Source: Chloroflexota bacterium (GTDB lineage: Bacteria > Chloroflexota > Anaerolineae > B4-G1 > SLSP01). From it: 64,000 nt of DNA. Made by a program: the position numbers and the translations under genes. Under the pieces are notes generated by a model. It did not search any database, was not told the DNA's origin, and was given only the letters and a program-made list of their open reading frames with translations. Position 1 is the first letter of the stretch; the number at the start of each line of letters is the position of its first letter. The DNA is taken from contig JAIOAX010000013.1 of assembly GCA_019873645.1 (NCBI GenBank), positions 45,940-109,939 on the forward strand, read 5' to 3'. Shown here one piece after another: positions 43,532-52,853 of this stretch.

Positions 43532-45823
43532 ATGGCGAAGTTAGATATCGCCGTCTTGGGGCCTTTTACCGTGACGTTGGCCGGCCGCCCGCTTACGGAC
43601 TTCCGCACGGATAAAATGCGCGCGCTGTTGGCCTATCTGGCCGTGGAGAACACCCAAATCCACCGCCGCGCGATGCTGGCCGGGCTGCTCTGGCCCGAAC
43701 TCCCCGAAGCCGCCGCGCATCATAATCTGAGCCAGACCCTCTTCCTGTTACGCCAACTGCTGAATGACGTCAGCAGCGTGACGCCCTTCCTGGTGACGAC
43801 CCGCTACACTTTGTACTTCAACCCGCAGAGCGACTTTTCTCTGGATGTGGCGCAATTTGAGAACGGCATGGCCGTGAATGTCGCCCCAGAAGTTGTGGCG
43901 CAGGCCGTAGCACACTATCGCGGCGAATCTTTGAGCGACCTCTGGCAAGGTATGAGCCCGGCGTTCGAGGAGTGGGCGATCCTCAAACGCACCCACTATC
44001 ACCTGCTGGCCCTGGACGCCCTGGAAGCCCTGGCAGACCATTACATTGCACGCGGCATGTTCGATCTGGCCGCCGACTCCGCCCGCCGCCAAATCGCACT
44101 GGAGCCGCTGCGCGAGACGGCGCACCGCCAGTTGATGACGGCCCTGGCGCGGGCCGGCCGTCTCCCGGAGGCGCTGGCGCATTATACAGAGTGCATCGCG
44201 CTGTTGGCGCGGGAATTGGGCCTTGCGCCCGCGCCGGAAACCACCGCGTTATACGAACAAATTCGCGCGATGCGCACTCCGGAGCAGTTACTCGTGCTGC
44301 CCCCGCAGCCCCCCCTGACCGACGCGCGCCTCTTCAAGGTCCCCTTTGTAGGCCGCACGCGGGAACTGGCGCAGTTGGATACTGCGCTGACCGCCGCGCT
44401 GTGTGGGCAGGGTCAACTGCGCCTCATCACGGGCGAGTCGGGCAGCGGCAAGACGGCGCTGCTCGCCGCGTTCACCGCCCGCGCCCTGGCCGCGCAGCCC
44501 GATCTGTTGCTGCTTAACAGCAACGGCAACGCCTATACCAGCTCCGGTGACCCCTATTGGTCGTTCCTCGAAATGCTGCGGCAACTCAGCGCGGCACCCT
44601 TCGGCAGCCCGTTCCTGGCGCAAGCGCAAGCCACACGCCTGGAAGCGGCCCGCCCGGCCACGCGCGCTGCCCTGACCGGCGCTGCGCCCGGCCTGCTGCA
44701 CTGGCTCAACGCCGCGCCGGAAACATCGCCGCCCCCCCTGACCGATCTGCTTACCCGCGCGCTCCTGGCGGTGACGGCTGTCCGTCCGCTGCTGTTGGTC
44801 GTGGATGACGCGCAATGGGCCGACCGGGAGTCGCTCAACCTGCTCCTGCACCTGGCCCGCCGGTTGGCCGGGCGCCGGCTGCTCCTTCTCGTCGCAGCGC
44901 GCGTGGACGCGCTGGAGCCGGGCGCTCCTGCCAACGCCGCGCCATCCCTGGCGACCGTCTACCAAGAATTGCGCCACACCCTCGGCGCCATCCAGCTCGA
45001 CCTGACGCTGGCCGATGGGCGGCTCTTTATTGACGCGCTGTTGGATAGCGAATCGAATCGCCTGGGGGAAGCGTTTCGGGAGGCGCTCTACCGCCACACC
45101 GGCGGGCATGCCCTGTTCACCACTGAATTGTTGCAAGCCCTGCAAGAGCGCGGCGACCTCATCCGCGACGCCAGCGGCTTCTGGATTGCCCGCGAACGGT
45201 TGCTGTGGACGACGCTCCCGGCGCGGGTAGAGGGCGTCATCGCCACGCGCATCGGTCAACTGTTGCCCGATTGGCAGACCCTCTTGACCGTCGCCAGCGT
45301 TGAAGGTGACGAATTCACCGCTGCCGTCGTGGCGGACGTCTTGGGCTGGAGTGAGGCCGAAGTCTGCCGCCTGTGCAGCGGTGCGCTCGCGCGGCAGCAT
45401 CGCCTGCTCGTCCCCTTGGGTGTACAGCAGGTGGGGGAGACCGGGCTGGCGCGCTACCGTTTCCGGCATCTCCTGTTCCAGCAATACTGTTACGCCCGGT
45501 TGGATGCCGTCGAACAGGCGCGCCTGCATTTACAGGTAGGGCGTGCGCTGGAAACGCACTACGCCGACCATGCGCCGGACATCAGCCTGGCCCTGGCGCG
45601 GCATTTCGAGCTGGGTGGAGCGTGGGACAAGGCTGTGACTTACCTGATCCATGCCGGAGAACATGCCGGCCAGCTGGCCGCCACCGAAGAGGCGCTGCGT
45701 TTGTTGACCCACGGCCTGACGTTGCTCCAACGCCTGCCGGACTCCCCCGCGCGCGCAACAAGAAATCGAATTGTACTTGACACTCGGCAGCGCATTACTG
45801 GCGCGCAACTGGAACGCGCCTGA
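43532..45823 (+). CDS. BTAD/AAA-ATPase regulator, N-terminal part (frameshifted)
   Basis: This frame encodes a winged-helix/BTAD module (residues 1-250; VEDNAT-style ALLAYLAVE, FEEWAILKR, LELGLAPAPETTALYEQIRAM) and an AAA/MalT-like ATPase with Walker A GESGSGKTALL (about 300) and Walker B LLVVDDAQWAD (about 420). After codon 739 (45749) the protein continues in the +1 frame, as the next gene LYLTLGSALLARNWNAP. The 25 codons after that point are out of frame. Full length would be about 1131 residues ending at 46929. An activator of SARP/AfsR style; target unknown. Confidence 0.85.
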   Translation: MAKLDIAVLGPFTVTLAGRPLTDFRTDKMRALLAYLAVENTQIHRRAMLAGLLWPELPEAAAHHNLSQTLFLLRQLLNDVSSVTPFLVTTRYTLYFNPQSDFSLDVAQFENGMAVNVAPEVVAQAVAHYRGESLSDLWQGMSPAFEEWAILKRTHYHLLALDALEALADHYIARGMFDLAADSARRQIALEPLRETAHRQLMTALARAGRLPEALAHYTECIALLARELGLAPAPETTALYEQIRAMRTPEQLLVLPPQPPLTDARLFKVPFVGRTRELAQLDTALTAALCGQGQLRLITGESGSGKTALLAAFTARALAAQPDLLLLNSNGNAYTSSGDPYWSFLEMLRQLSAAPFGSPFLAQAQATRLEAARPATRAALTGAAPGLLHWLNAAPETSPPPLTDLLTRALLAVTAVRPLLLVVDDAQWADRESLNLLLHLARRLAGRRLLLLVAARVDALEPGAPANAAPSLATVYQELRHTLGAIQLDLTLADGRLFIDALLDSESNRLGEAFREALYRHTGGHALFTTELLQALQERGDLIRDASGFWIARERLLWTTLPARVEGVIATRIGQLLPDWQTLLTVASVEGDEFTAAVVADVLGWSEAEVCRLCSGALARQHRLLVPLGVQQVGETGLARYRFRHLLFQQYCYARLDAVEQARLHLQVGRALETHYADHAPDISLALARHFELGGAWDKAVTYLIHAGEHAGQLAATEEALRLLTHGLTLLQRLPDSPARATRNRIVLDTRQRITGAQLERA

Positions 45824-47126
45824 ACGGCTACAGGCCGTCGAGCGCGCTTATGCATTATGCCAACGCGTCGGGTCGCCGGACATTATGGTGCGCAGCATGT
45901 ATCAATTGGCTGACAGTTACATCGCGCACAGCAACTTTGCCCCGGCCCTCACTATCGCCGACCAACTGACGCGGCTGGCGCAGACGACGTCCACCCCGCG
46001 GGCCGCTTTCTACGCGGAACACATCCAGGGCGCGGTGGCTTTCTTCAGTGGGCAGTTAGGCCCGGCGCGGCGGCACTTTGAGCAGGCCATTGCCGCCTAC
46101 GACGTGCAGCCGACCCCACAGGTGGGGGACACCCTCGCCAATACGGCGGTCAGCCATCGAGTCTGGTTGGCGCAGGTGCTCTGGGCGCTCGGCTATGTAG
46201 AACAAGCCTTGACGCGCTGCCGGGAAGCCGTCGCCCTTGCGCGCACGCTGGATCACGCGGTGTCTTTAGGGATCGCGCTCATCCTTGGGGAACTGGGCAT
46301 ACGGCAGTTTCGGCGGGAGCCGGCAGCAATGCGCGCCTCCCTGCGCGACCTGGCTGTGCTGGATCAAGTAGCGCACCTGCGTCTCTTGCAACCCTTTCGC
46401 CGCTCCATGCAAGGCTGGCTGGCGGTCGTGATGGAACAGGATCCGGCGGGCCTTGACCAGATTCAACAAGCCCTCCAACAACTTGAGGCCACAGGCACAC
46501 AAATCGGGCGCAGTCAACATTACATACTCTTGGCGGAGGCGCAATTGACTCTAGCGCAGCACACCGCGGCGCTGGAAACGCTGACGCGCATGCGGGAGCT
46601 GATGAGCGTGACGGGGATGCGCTTTTTTGCGGCGGAAGCAGCGCGACTGCAGGGCGAGGCATTGCGCCGGCTAGGACGGACGGCGGAGGCGAAGACGTGT
46701 TTCCAGGAGGCTCTCACGGCGGCGCGGGAACAGGCCGCCAAAGCGTGGGAACTGCGCGCCGCGCTGAGCCTGTGTCGGCTGTATCAGGCGGAAGGCCCGC
46801 CGGCCGCTTATCAAACCGCGCGCGCAGTTGGCCGAGGTGTACGCCTGGTTCACCGAAGGGCCCGACACGCCGGATTTGCAAGCAGCGGCGGCGCTGCTGA
46901 CAGAGACCGCGCCGCCCACCCTCTTTTGAAAATAGTCACGGAGGACACAGAGAATGCAGAGCCCCCCTCTGTGTACTCATATAGTAATCTTGCCCATTTA
47001 TACCCCTCTCTAACGGTAAACGCTACTGCGATGCGCAATGACAAGAACAACGATAACACGTCTGTTTTCAAACACTTCATAAACAACCCGCCAGTCCCCA
47101 ACACGATAACGATAGTACCCCGATAA
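45771..47126 (+). CDS. BTAD regulator, C-terminal TPR part (frameshifted again)
   Basis: This frame carries helical repeats (AVERAYALCQRVGSPDIM, ALTRCREAVALARTLD, LTRMRELMS) that belong to the preceding BTAD/ATPase protein. It has no ribosome site. At 46816-46826 the same CCGCGCGCGCA motif occurs and the protein moves to the +1 frame again, ending naturally QAAAALLTETAPPTLF at a TGA (46927-46929). The bases from 46930 to 47126 in this frame are therefore not native coding sequence. Confidence 0.6.
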   Translation: MYLTLGSALLARNWNAPERLQAVERAYALCQRVGSPDIMVRSMYQLADSYIAHSNFAPALTIADQLTRLAQTTSTPRAAFYAEHIQGAVAFFSGQLGPARRHFEQAIAAYDVQPTPQVGDTLANTAVSHRVWLAQVLWALGYVEQALTRCREAVALARTLDHAVSLGIALILGELGIRQFRREPAAMRASLRDLAVLDQVAHLRLLQPFRRSMQGWLAVVMEQDPAGLDQIQQALQQLEATGTQIGRSQHYILLAEAQLTLAQHTAALETLTRMRELMSVTGMRFFAAEAARLQGEALRRLGRTAEAKTCFQEALTAAREQAAKAWELRAALSLCRLYQAEGPPAAYQTARAVGRGVRLVHRRARHAGFASSGGAADRDRAAHPLLKIVTEDTENAEPPSVYSYSNLAHLYPSLTVNATAMRNDKNNDNTSVFKHFINNPPVPNTITIVPR

Positions 47127-47270
47127 AGTCCCTGTAAGCTTCTTCACATTCGGATGATCGTAAGGATTCTGTTACAATTGCTCAAAACAACGATTCAGGC
47201 GCCGTACTAGGGACACATCGGCTTTCTCATAGAAACGCTGCGCCTCACGAGTCAATTGCAAGCTATACAT
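47010..47270 (-). pseudogene. RelE/ParE-type toxin, inactivated
   Basis: The 87-codon frame begins MYSLQLTREAQRFYEKAD and ends VIAHRSSVYR, with KKLTGTLSGYYRYRVGDWRVVYEV in the middle, a textbook RelE core including the Arg-rich RNA-cleaving strand. Codon 33 is TAA (47172-47174), splitting the frame. It overlaps its antitoxin by 8 bp. Confidence 0.88.
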
Positions 47271-47496
47271 TGCGGCGGATGTCCTCAAACGAAACAAGAT
47301 CGCCTTCTCGGGCTTGCTTAACAGCATCCTGGAAAACCTGCTCAAAGCCGGCAATGCTGAGCAATTCTCGTGTGGCCTCGTCGGCTTCCCGTTCTTCCAG
47401 ATAAGCCAGAAAATCATCAGCGACCCGCAACCGCTCTGCAGAGAGCCGCTGCAAACGCGCCTCGGCAGATCGCAACAAAGTTTCCGTATTCACCAT
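47263..47496 (-). CDS. Antitoxin partner of the dead RelE-type toxin
   Basis: A 77-residue helical protein (LLRSAEARLQRLSAERLRVADDFLAYLEE then FEDIRRNV) of the style that precedes RelE toxins in related bacteria. It is intact, whereas its toxin has a premature stop, so it may be the surviving half of the module. No clear operator was recognised. Confidence 0.8.
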   Translation of the reverse strand: MVNTETLLRSAEARLQRLSAERLRVADDFLAYLEEREADEATRELLSIAGFEQVFQDAVKQAREGDLVSFEDIRRNV

Positions 47497-47580
47497 CGTA
47501 TTGACCTCCAGACTCTTCCTAAACTATCCTGATTTTATGAAGAGAAGGTTGACATGTCAAATACGGTTACGCTGTGAAAT

Positions 47581-49149
47581 TCAGAGATTCCTCAATACCC
47601 ACGTCTCCGCGCCGTCGCAGTATTGGATGAGGATATGCGGTGCATCCACCGTATACCATGCGGTCTCGCGGTCGCCGACCTGCACCTTCCAGGCGGTAAA
47701 CGTCCCCGCCGGGGTGCCGATCTCTTCCTGACCGACAACCATAATTGCTACAAGTTGCGCCTGCGGCCCGCTATCTTGCGTCGCCTGGCGCCAGGTATAG
47801 GGATGAAAAACATAGGCGGCCGCGGTGTAGTCATCGGCAAACGGCAACGCCGTCAACGTCCATGGCCACACCCGCGCCGGTAGAATAAAAGGCGACTTTT
47901 CGGCCTCCAGTGGCAACGTGAAGGGTTTCTCCGGTTCATCGCCCTCTTGCTCAACAACGACAAACTGCCGACCATCGAACGTCCATGCGGTGCGACTGCG
48001 CCTCTGGAAGGTCTGCTCCATCTTGCCCCCCAGAGCCATCCCATCGGCCCGCCGCCAACGTCCCTCGGCGACAATCTCACCTTCGCCGCCGATGAAACGC
48101 CCGTGTCCCGTGTCTACATCGTAGGCATGGTGTTGTGAACGGCAAAGCAACGCCATCGCGTCTTCATCAGGGGTCAGCGTACACTGTGCTTCGCCCACCG
48201 GCGCATCTATGATATTCCGAATCTCGTACTGCCATTCGACAGGTGTGGACCACGGCGCAGCCTCCACCTGTACCGGCGGCAAATGGCGTTCCGGGAAGCG
48301 CGCTCCAACGACCTCCACGCTGACCACGCCGGCATACAGCAACCCCGCCAGCAGTAAGGGCCACGCACGCCACAAGGGTGCGCGCTCGGCGGACGCCGGT
48401 TCTGGCGCGGCCGGATGGGTGGCGCGCCGCAGCAACCACAATCCCGCCGCCGCCAGAACAAGGCCGCTCAACAGCGCGGGCGTCGAAAGCAAAACCCCTT
48501 GCGCGCCTTGCCAGAAGACGCTACTCGTGACCACTAACGCCGCCAGCGCGTTCGCCCCGAAATGGGTCAGCATGCTGGCGACAAGCGACTCACTGCGCCG
48601 GTAGACATAGCCCAGCGCCAACGCCAGCGGAATGATGCCCAATCCCTGTACCAGCGAGAGGTGAAAGATGATAAACAGTCCCCCCGCCAAGAGGATCGCG
48701 CGGCGCGGGCCGAGTTCCTCGTAGGCGCGTTGGATGATGCCACGCGCCAGCACCTCCTCACATAGCGGCGCCATCACCGCGTAGGCGATGATCGCCAGCA
48801 CGCCCTCAAGGGCCGTGTGCGGGAGCAAGCGCTCGGCGCCAAAGCTATGGTAGCCCAAAAGCTGCTGGTACACGGCTGTGCTGATCGCCGCCAGTGGATA
48901 CAACCCCGCGCCGATGAGCCAACTGGCTACAGCGACCGTCCAACCGGGCCGCCGCAACCGCACCGTCTCGCGGAACGGCAAGCGTGCCAGCTTCAGATAA
49001 ACCAGCGCCGGCAACAGCACAAACAACGCCTCGTTGAGGATCATGCGCACAAACTGCGGCATCCCCCAAAATAGAAAGTTTGTCGCCTGCAAACACAGCA
49101 CCACCAGGAACAAAATGTTGGCGTGATAAATCTTCGGACGCTGACTCAT
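47581..49149 (-). CDS. CPBP-family membrane protease with extra C-terminal domain
   Basis: A 522-residue protein. The first 240 residues are a CAAX-type intramembrane protease with EEVLARG (about 130), FIIFHLS and HFGANALAA, the Glu/His metal motifs. The last 270 residues are a soluble beta-rich domain (WEYEIRN..., VGDRETAWYTVDAPHIL) that resembles DUF3108-like domains; this match is tentative. The protease might act on proteins with CAAX-like or other membrane substrates. The next gene (exchanger) ends 7 bp after its start. Confidence 0.86.
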   Translation of the reverse strand: MSQRPKIYHANILFLVVLCLQATNFLFWGMPQFVRMILNEALFVLLPALVYLKLARLPFRETVRLRRPGWTVAVASWLIGAGLYPLAAISTAVYQQLLGYHSFGAERLLPHTALEGVLAIIAYAVMAPLCEEVLARGIIQRAYEELGPRRAILLAGGLFIIFHLSLVQGLGIIPLALALGYVYRRSESLVASMLTHFGANALAALVVTSSVFWQGAQGVLLSTPALLSGLVLAAAGLWLLRRATHPAAPEPASAERAPLWRAWPLLLAGLLYAGVVSVEVVGARFPERHLPPVQVEAAPWSTPVEWQYEIRNIIDAPVGEAQCTLTPDEDAMALLCRSQHHAYDVDTGHGRFIGGEGEIVAEGRWRRADGMALGGKMEQTFQRRSRTAWTFDGRQFVVVEQEGDEPEKPFTLPLEAEKSPFILPARVWPWTLTALPFADDYTAAAYVFHPYTWRQATQDSGPQAQLVAIMVVGQEEIGTPAGTFTAWKVQVGDRETAWYTVDAPHILIQYCDGAETWVLRNL

Positions 49150-49156
49150 GACCGGA

Positions 49157-50146
49157 TTACCCTCCGATGCCGCGCAGGTAAAGCAAATACATCCCCGCTA
49201 TGTAAACCACGATTAACAACAGCGCGTCCAGCTCCACGATCCAGATGCGCCGCTCGACCTGCGCCAGATTGCCGATCAGCCCCAGCGTCGTCAATAGCAT
49301 CGCCAGCAAACCGGCCAACGCGAACACCGGATCAATCGCGCCGAGGAAGCTGCCCCGGGTATAAATCACGTCGGCGAACGCCAGGGCAAACATGTTGAAG
49401 ACATTGCTGCCGAACAGGTTGCCCACCGCCATATCATACGCGCCGAAACGCGCTGCGGCGATCATCGCCACCAGTTCCGGCAATGATGTGACAACCGCAA
49501 TCAACACCATGCCGATAAATCCATCTCCCAGGCCGGTGACTTTAGCGATTTCTGAACCGCTGCGCACCATATACGGTACTGCCAGGATCAACACAATGGC
49601 GGCCACGGCAAAACCGATCAGGGCCGCGCGCAATGTGGGTATCTTATCAGCTTCTTCATCACCGGCCCCTTCTTCCATCCCACTAACCGGATTGGAGCGC
49701 AGCAACCATATTCCGATGAAATACATCGCCATCATCAACAGACTGTCCAGCCCCAACCAGCCAAGCTTGATGTTGATGTCGGCCAACAAAAAGAAGACAG
49801 CCATACCGGTCATCATCGTGCCCAGGCTGGCAGTGAGCGCGTGCTTGAGCGCGACACGGCGTAAGATGCGGTTCTTATAGAACAACATGTCCAGCACGCC
49901 CAGAAGCATCATATTGAACATACTGCTGCCGAAAAGGTCGCCGGCCGTGAGGTTGATATGTCCCAGGTTGATCGAGTTAATCATCGTCAACAACTCCGGC
50001 AGCGAGGTTGCGCTGGCGATCAGCAACGCACCGACGAACATGCCACTGAGTTTGGTATGAAAGGCGATGGCATCTCCATATTCGGATAATTTGATTGCCG
50101 CGACGATCAGAACGGCTGCACTGACAAAGAAAGTTAGCCAGATCAT
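49157..50146 (-). CDS. Sodium/calcium exchanger family transporter
   Basis: A 329-residue CaCA-family antiporter with two alpha repeats: ATSLPELLTMINS with NLFGSSMFNMMLLG, and VTSLPELVAMIAA with NLFGSNVFNMFALA. Moves Ca2+ or a similar cation against Na+ or H+. Start overlaps the stop of the upstream P-II-like gene by one base (TGATG), so the two are coupled. Confidence 0.95.
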   Translation of the reverse strand: MIWLTFFVSAAVLIVAAIKLSEYGDAIAFHTKLSGMFVGALLIASATSLPELLTMINSINLGHINLTAGDLFGSSMFNMMLLGVLDMLFYKNRILRRVALKHALTASLGTMMTGMAVFFLLADINIKLGWLGLDSLLMMAMYFIGIWLLRSNPVSGMEEGAGDEEADKIPTLRAALIGFAVAAIVLILAVPYMVRSGSEIAKVTGLGDGFIGMVLIAVVTSLPELVAMIAAARFGAYDMAVGNLFGSNVFNMFALAFADVIYTRGSFLGAIDPVFALAGLLAMLLTTLGLIGNLAQVERRIWIVELDALLLIVVYIAGMYLLYLRGIGG

Positions 50147-50508
50147 CAGGAGCCTCCCTGACGCTTGGGCTGCTTGGGAAATCCTTTAACGATGGGCAAA
50201 GGCCATGCTGCCAGCAGTGCATTCGTCGCCGCATCGAGATCGCCGATCACTGTTTCGGCCTGTGCAATACACTGTTGCACGACCGTCTCGTCGTCCACGA
50301 TGCCGAACATCGTCACTGAACATTGTTGCCGTCCCCCCAGGGTCTCGAACATAAACCGCATGGGGATATGGCGGCTTTTCACACCGGCACGATGAAAGCA
50401 TGTACTATCCACAAACACGACATCGTCAATGTGAATGTTTTTCCACGCTTCCAATATTGCGTTCAATTGATCCGCATCATCAGCAACGACCATCACCATG
50501 TAAGCCAT
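50146..50508 (-). CDS. P-II-like ferredoxin-fold protein upstream of the exchanger
   Basis: A 120-residue protein with a beta-alpha-beta pattern (MVMVVADDADQLNAILEAWK, VTMFGIVDDETVVQQCIAQAE) like P-II or CutA-type signalling proteins. The assignment rests on the pattern only. It has GGAGG before ATG and overlaps the exchanger by one base, which would let it act as a regulatory partner, as SbtB does for SbtA. Confidence 0.6.
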   Translation of the reverse strand: MAYMVMVVADDADQLNAILEAWKNIHIDDVVFVDSTCFHRAGVKSRHIPMRFMFETLGGRQQCSVTMFGIVDDETVVQQCIAQAETVIGDLDAATNALLAAWPLPIVKGFPKQPKRQGGS

Positions 50509-50568
50509 TTCTGTTCCTCCTTCTGTGAATCAGCGAATCTGCGAATCAGAAAATCGTTGCAACGTTTT

Positions 50569-51660
50569 TTAACGTGAGTAATTCCGGCCTTCGTCAAGCA
50601 TAGCAAGATAATTGTTGATAGGAACGTAGTTCGCCACGCTGTTTCCTGTGCCCAGGCAGTAGCCGCCGCCCGGCAAACAGACATCGAGGGTATCCCGCAC
50701 CCGTGCGCGCACGGCCGCTTCGTCGGCGCGGCAGAGAAAATCCAGGTCAATGCCGCCGAGCAAGGCAATCCGGTGGCCGTAGCGACGTTTGGCGTCGCGT
50801 ACATCCTCGATGGTGTCCTCGAACGAGTGTTTGGCGTCAATTTTCACGTCCTCAATGAGGTCTTCCATAATTGCGTTAAGGTTGCCGCAGGAATGTAAAA
50901 GATACGGCCTGCCCGCCGCGTGGGACATAGCTGCCATCTGTTTATGGCCGGGTAAGACGAACGCACGCAGGTCTTTGGGACTGATGAGCGTGCCGGTCTT
51001 GAAGCCCATGTCGTCGCTGCCCCAGATGATGGCGACGCGCTTGAATTCCAGGAGCCGTTCCACAACCACCATGTACAGGTCAAGCAAGCGGTTGGCAATC
51101 GCCTGCACCAGGTCGCGCTGATCGTACAGCGCGTAACACAACGTCTCATAACCCATCAGCCAGGTGAGGTACTCCGCAAAATGAGCGAAGCCGCCGCTGC
51201 CGATGACACACATATCGTCGGGCAAGTTGTGCTCATACCATTCCAAAGCCTCGAATGTGAGTTTATGCGGGTCAGGCCAGGGATAGCGCTCAAATTCGTC
51301 CCAGTTGGTGATCGGGCCCTGACGCTCATCTACAAAAGAACGGCCCCCAAGACGCTGTAATCCGGCGGTATCCGCAGTTTCAATACGACGCAGCGGCATC
51401 TCCAGGTTGTCTGCGCCCTGACGCACATAATCGTAACCGAGGAACCGCTGGATACGGATCTGCCGCTTCAAGGCAAAGTGCGGATCGCCCTCATCTAATC
51501 CTTCAAGCAGGCCAAAGCGTTGGCAAATGGCCTCCTGCACCTCGCCATCCAGGAACAATTCGATATGATGCACGCGCTTGGGCATTCCCTTGCGCTCGAT
51601 GCAGTCACGGAGCGCTTCCCAATCCGGGGTCACAGACGTGGAAAAGAATTTTTGGGTCAT
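50569..51660 (-). CDS. Uroporphyrinogen decarboxylase-family protein
   Basis: A 363-residue URO-D fold protein. It lacks the N-terminal substrate motif of true HemE and has LLHSCGNL (His-x-Cys) characteristic of MtaA/MtbA-like corrinoid methyltransferases, with GGIDLDFLCR near the end. Probably transfers methyl groups or acts in an unknown pathway. Start MTQKFFSTSVTP is chosen; the 19 upstream codons lie in a repeat region. Confidence 0.85.
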   Translation of the reverse strand: MTQKFFSTSVTPDWEALRDCIERKGMPKRVHHIELFLDGEVQEAICQRFGLLEGLDEGDPHFALKRQIRIQRFLGYDYVRQGADNLEMPLRRIETADTAGLQRLGGRSFVDERQGPITNWDEFERYPWPDPHKLTFEALEWYEHNLPDDMCVIGSGGFAHFAEYLTWLMGYETLCYALYDQRDLVQAIANRLLDLYMVVVERLLEFKRVAIIWGSDDMGFKTGTLISPKDLRAFVLPGHKQMAAMSHAAGRPYLLHSCGNLNAIMEDLIEDVKIDAKHSFEDTIEDVRDAKRRYGHRIALLGGIDLDFLCRADEAAVRARVRDTLDVCLPGGGYCLGTGNSVANYVPINNYLAMLDEGRNYSR

Positions 51661-51688
51661 TTTACCTCCATTTGTGCTACGTTCCGGG

Positions 51689-51900
51689 CACAAGCTAACA
51701 GCTTGCGCTACGTCCACCGAATCAGTCGCCAGCTAACAGCTTGCGCTACGTCCACCGAATCAGTCACAAGCTAACAGCTTGCGCTACGTCCACCGAATCA
51801 GTCGCCAGCTAACAGCTTGCACTACGTCCACCGAATCAGTCACAAGCTAACAGCTTGCGCTACGTCCACCGAATCAGTCACCAGCTAACAGCTTGCGTAC
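51689..51900. repeat. 38-bp tandem repeats, about 5.6 copies, alternating variants
   Basis: Unit CACAAGCTAACAGCTTGCGC.. (then TACGTCCACCGAATCAGT), alternating with CGCCAGCTAACAGCTT. The order is A-B-A-B-A-C, so the array grew by a 76-bp double unit. Each contains the hairpin AAGCT-AAC-AGCTT. Just upstream of the URO-D gene. Right of it, GCAAACTGAAGTTTGC is a further hairpin; otherwise nothing is seen to 52039. Confidence 0.92.
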
Positions 51901-52039
51901 TGTAACGCAAACTGAAGTTTGCTCCAATCAGAAATAACTTTATCACGACCACGCCAGAAGCGCAAATGACGCTAAAAACAAAACGTGAGGCCCTGCACAG
52001 CAGAGTCTCACGTTTAATGTTTCAGAACAGTGTAGACGC

Positions 52040-52807
52040 TTACTTCGCCGTTTGTAAAGCCGGGCAACGCTGGAGGAAGGCAGCCGGCAGCGTCAACGCT
52101 ACCAGCCCAAAGACAATCCAGGTAGGGACGGCTACTGCGGTCACTGCCGCATGTTTCACACCGATTCCGGCCAGCGCCCACAACAACACCAGTGTATAGG
52201 CCACATCACGGCGCGTGAAGGCCATCAAAACTGCAATCACCAGCACGGCCACCAGCATGATCAGCATCCAGATTTCCGGCGCAATCCCCAAGCCATTCCA
52301 GTTCCAATAATCCAACAGGTCGGTGATGTTCGCTACCGTCGCTACCGTGATCCAGCCCAGGTAAACGCTAAAGGGCACGCGCACCACCCAGGTTTCCACC
52401 GTAGAAATCCTCGTCCGACCAATGCCCAGACGCAGATAAGTGACGATGAGGGTAGCCAGCAAGACCAGCATCGCTACAACGGTCAACGGAAACTGCTGAT
52501 AATGCCACAGGAAAATCCAGACGCTGTTCGCCAATCCGCCGAGAGCAATCCACCAGCCGGTCGCCCGCAGGCGCGGATTGTCACGCTGTGCAGGCAAGGC
52601 TTGAAAGACGGTGAAAGCAATCAGGCCAAGATAGATCACGCCCCAGATAGAAAATACGTAACCTGCGGGGACAAAGTAAACTTGAAACCGGTCGGAGATT
52701 TCGCCGGTCGTCAAACCGTTGAGCGGCAAACCGTTTGCCAGCCCATTGACAATCAGGGTTATCAGAACAGTCACAATGACAGTAGTTTGTCGTAGTCGGT
52801 CTCTCAT
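52040..52807 (-). CDS. TspO/tryptophan-rich sensory-like membrane protein
   Basis: A 255-residue protein with about seven hydrophobic helices. Trp-rich motifs VFSIWGVIYLGL and PFSVYLGWITVATVANI are typical of TspO/MBR-related proteins, though it is longer than TspO (about 160). May bind tetrapyrroles or act in stress. Upstream bases to 52937 hold only a palindromic repeat. Confidence 0.78.
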   Translation of the reverse strand: MRDRLRQTTVIVTVLITLIVNGLANGLPLNGLTTGEISDRFQVYFVPAGYVFSIWGVIYLGLIAFTVFQALPAQRDNPRLRATGWWIALGGLANSVWIFLWHYQQFPLTVVAMLVLLATLIVTYLRLGIGRTRISTVETWVVRVPFSVYLGWITVATVANITDLLDYWNWNGLGIAPEIWMLIMLVAVLVIAVLMAFTRRDVAYTLVLLWALAGIGVKHAAVTAVAVPTWIVFGLVALTLPAAFLQRCPALQTAK

Positions 52808-52853
52808 TATATTTGCTCACTTCGTCGAGAATGTCATTCTGTATCTCATCGGC

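Noticed and set aside
44288..45529. 413-codon minus-strand frame opposite the BTAD gene
   Set aside because: Antisense shadow of the ATPase domain, Gln/Arg-rich, no family or ribosome site.
46930..47126. C-terminal tail of the second BTAD frame
   Set aside because: The native frame ends at 46929; the rest is CACAGAG word repeat plus antisense of the RelE remnant.
51689..51900. CRISPR-like array before the URO-D gene
   Set aside because: The 38-bp units abut each other directly with no spacers.
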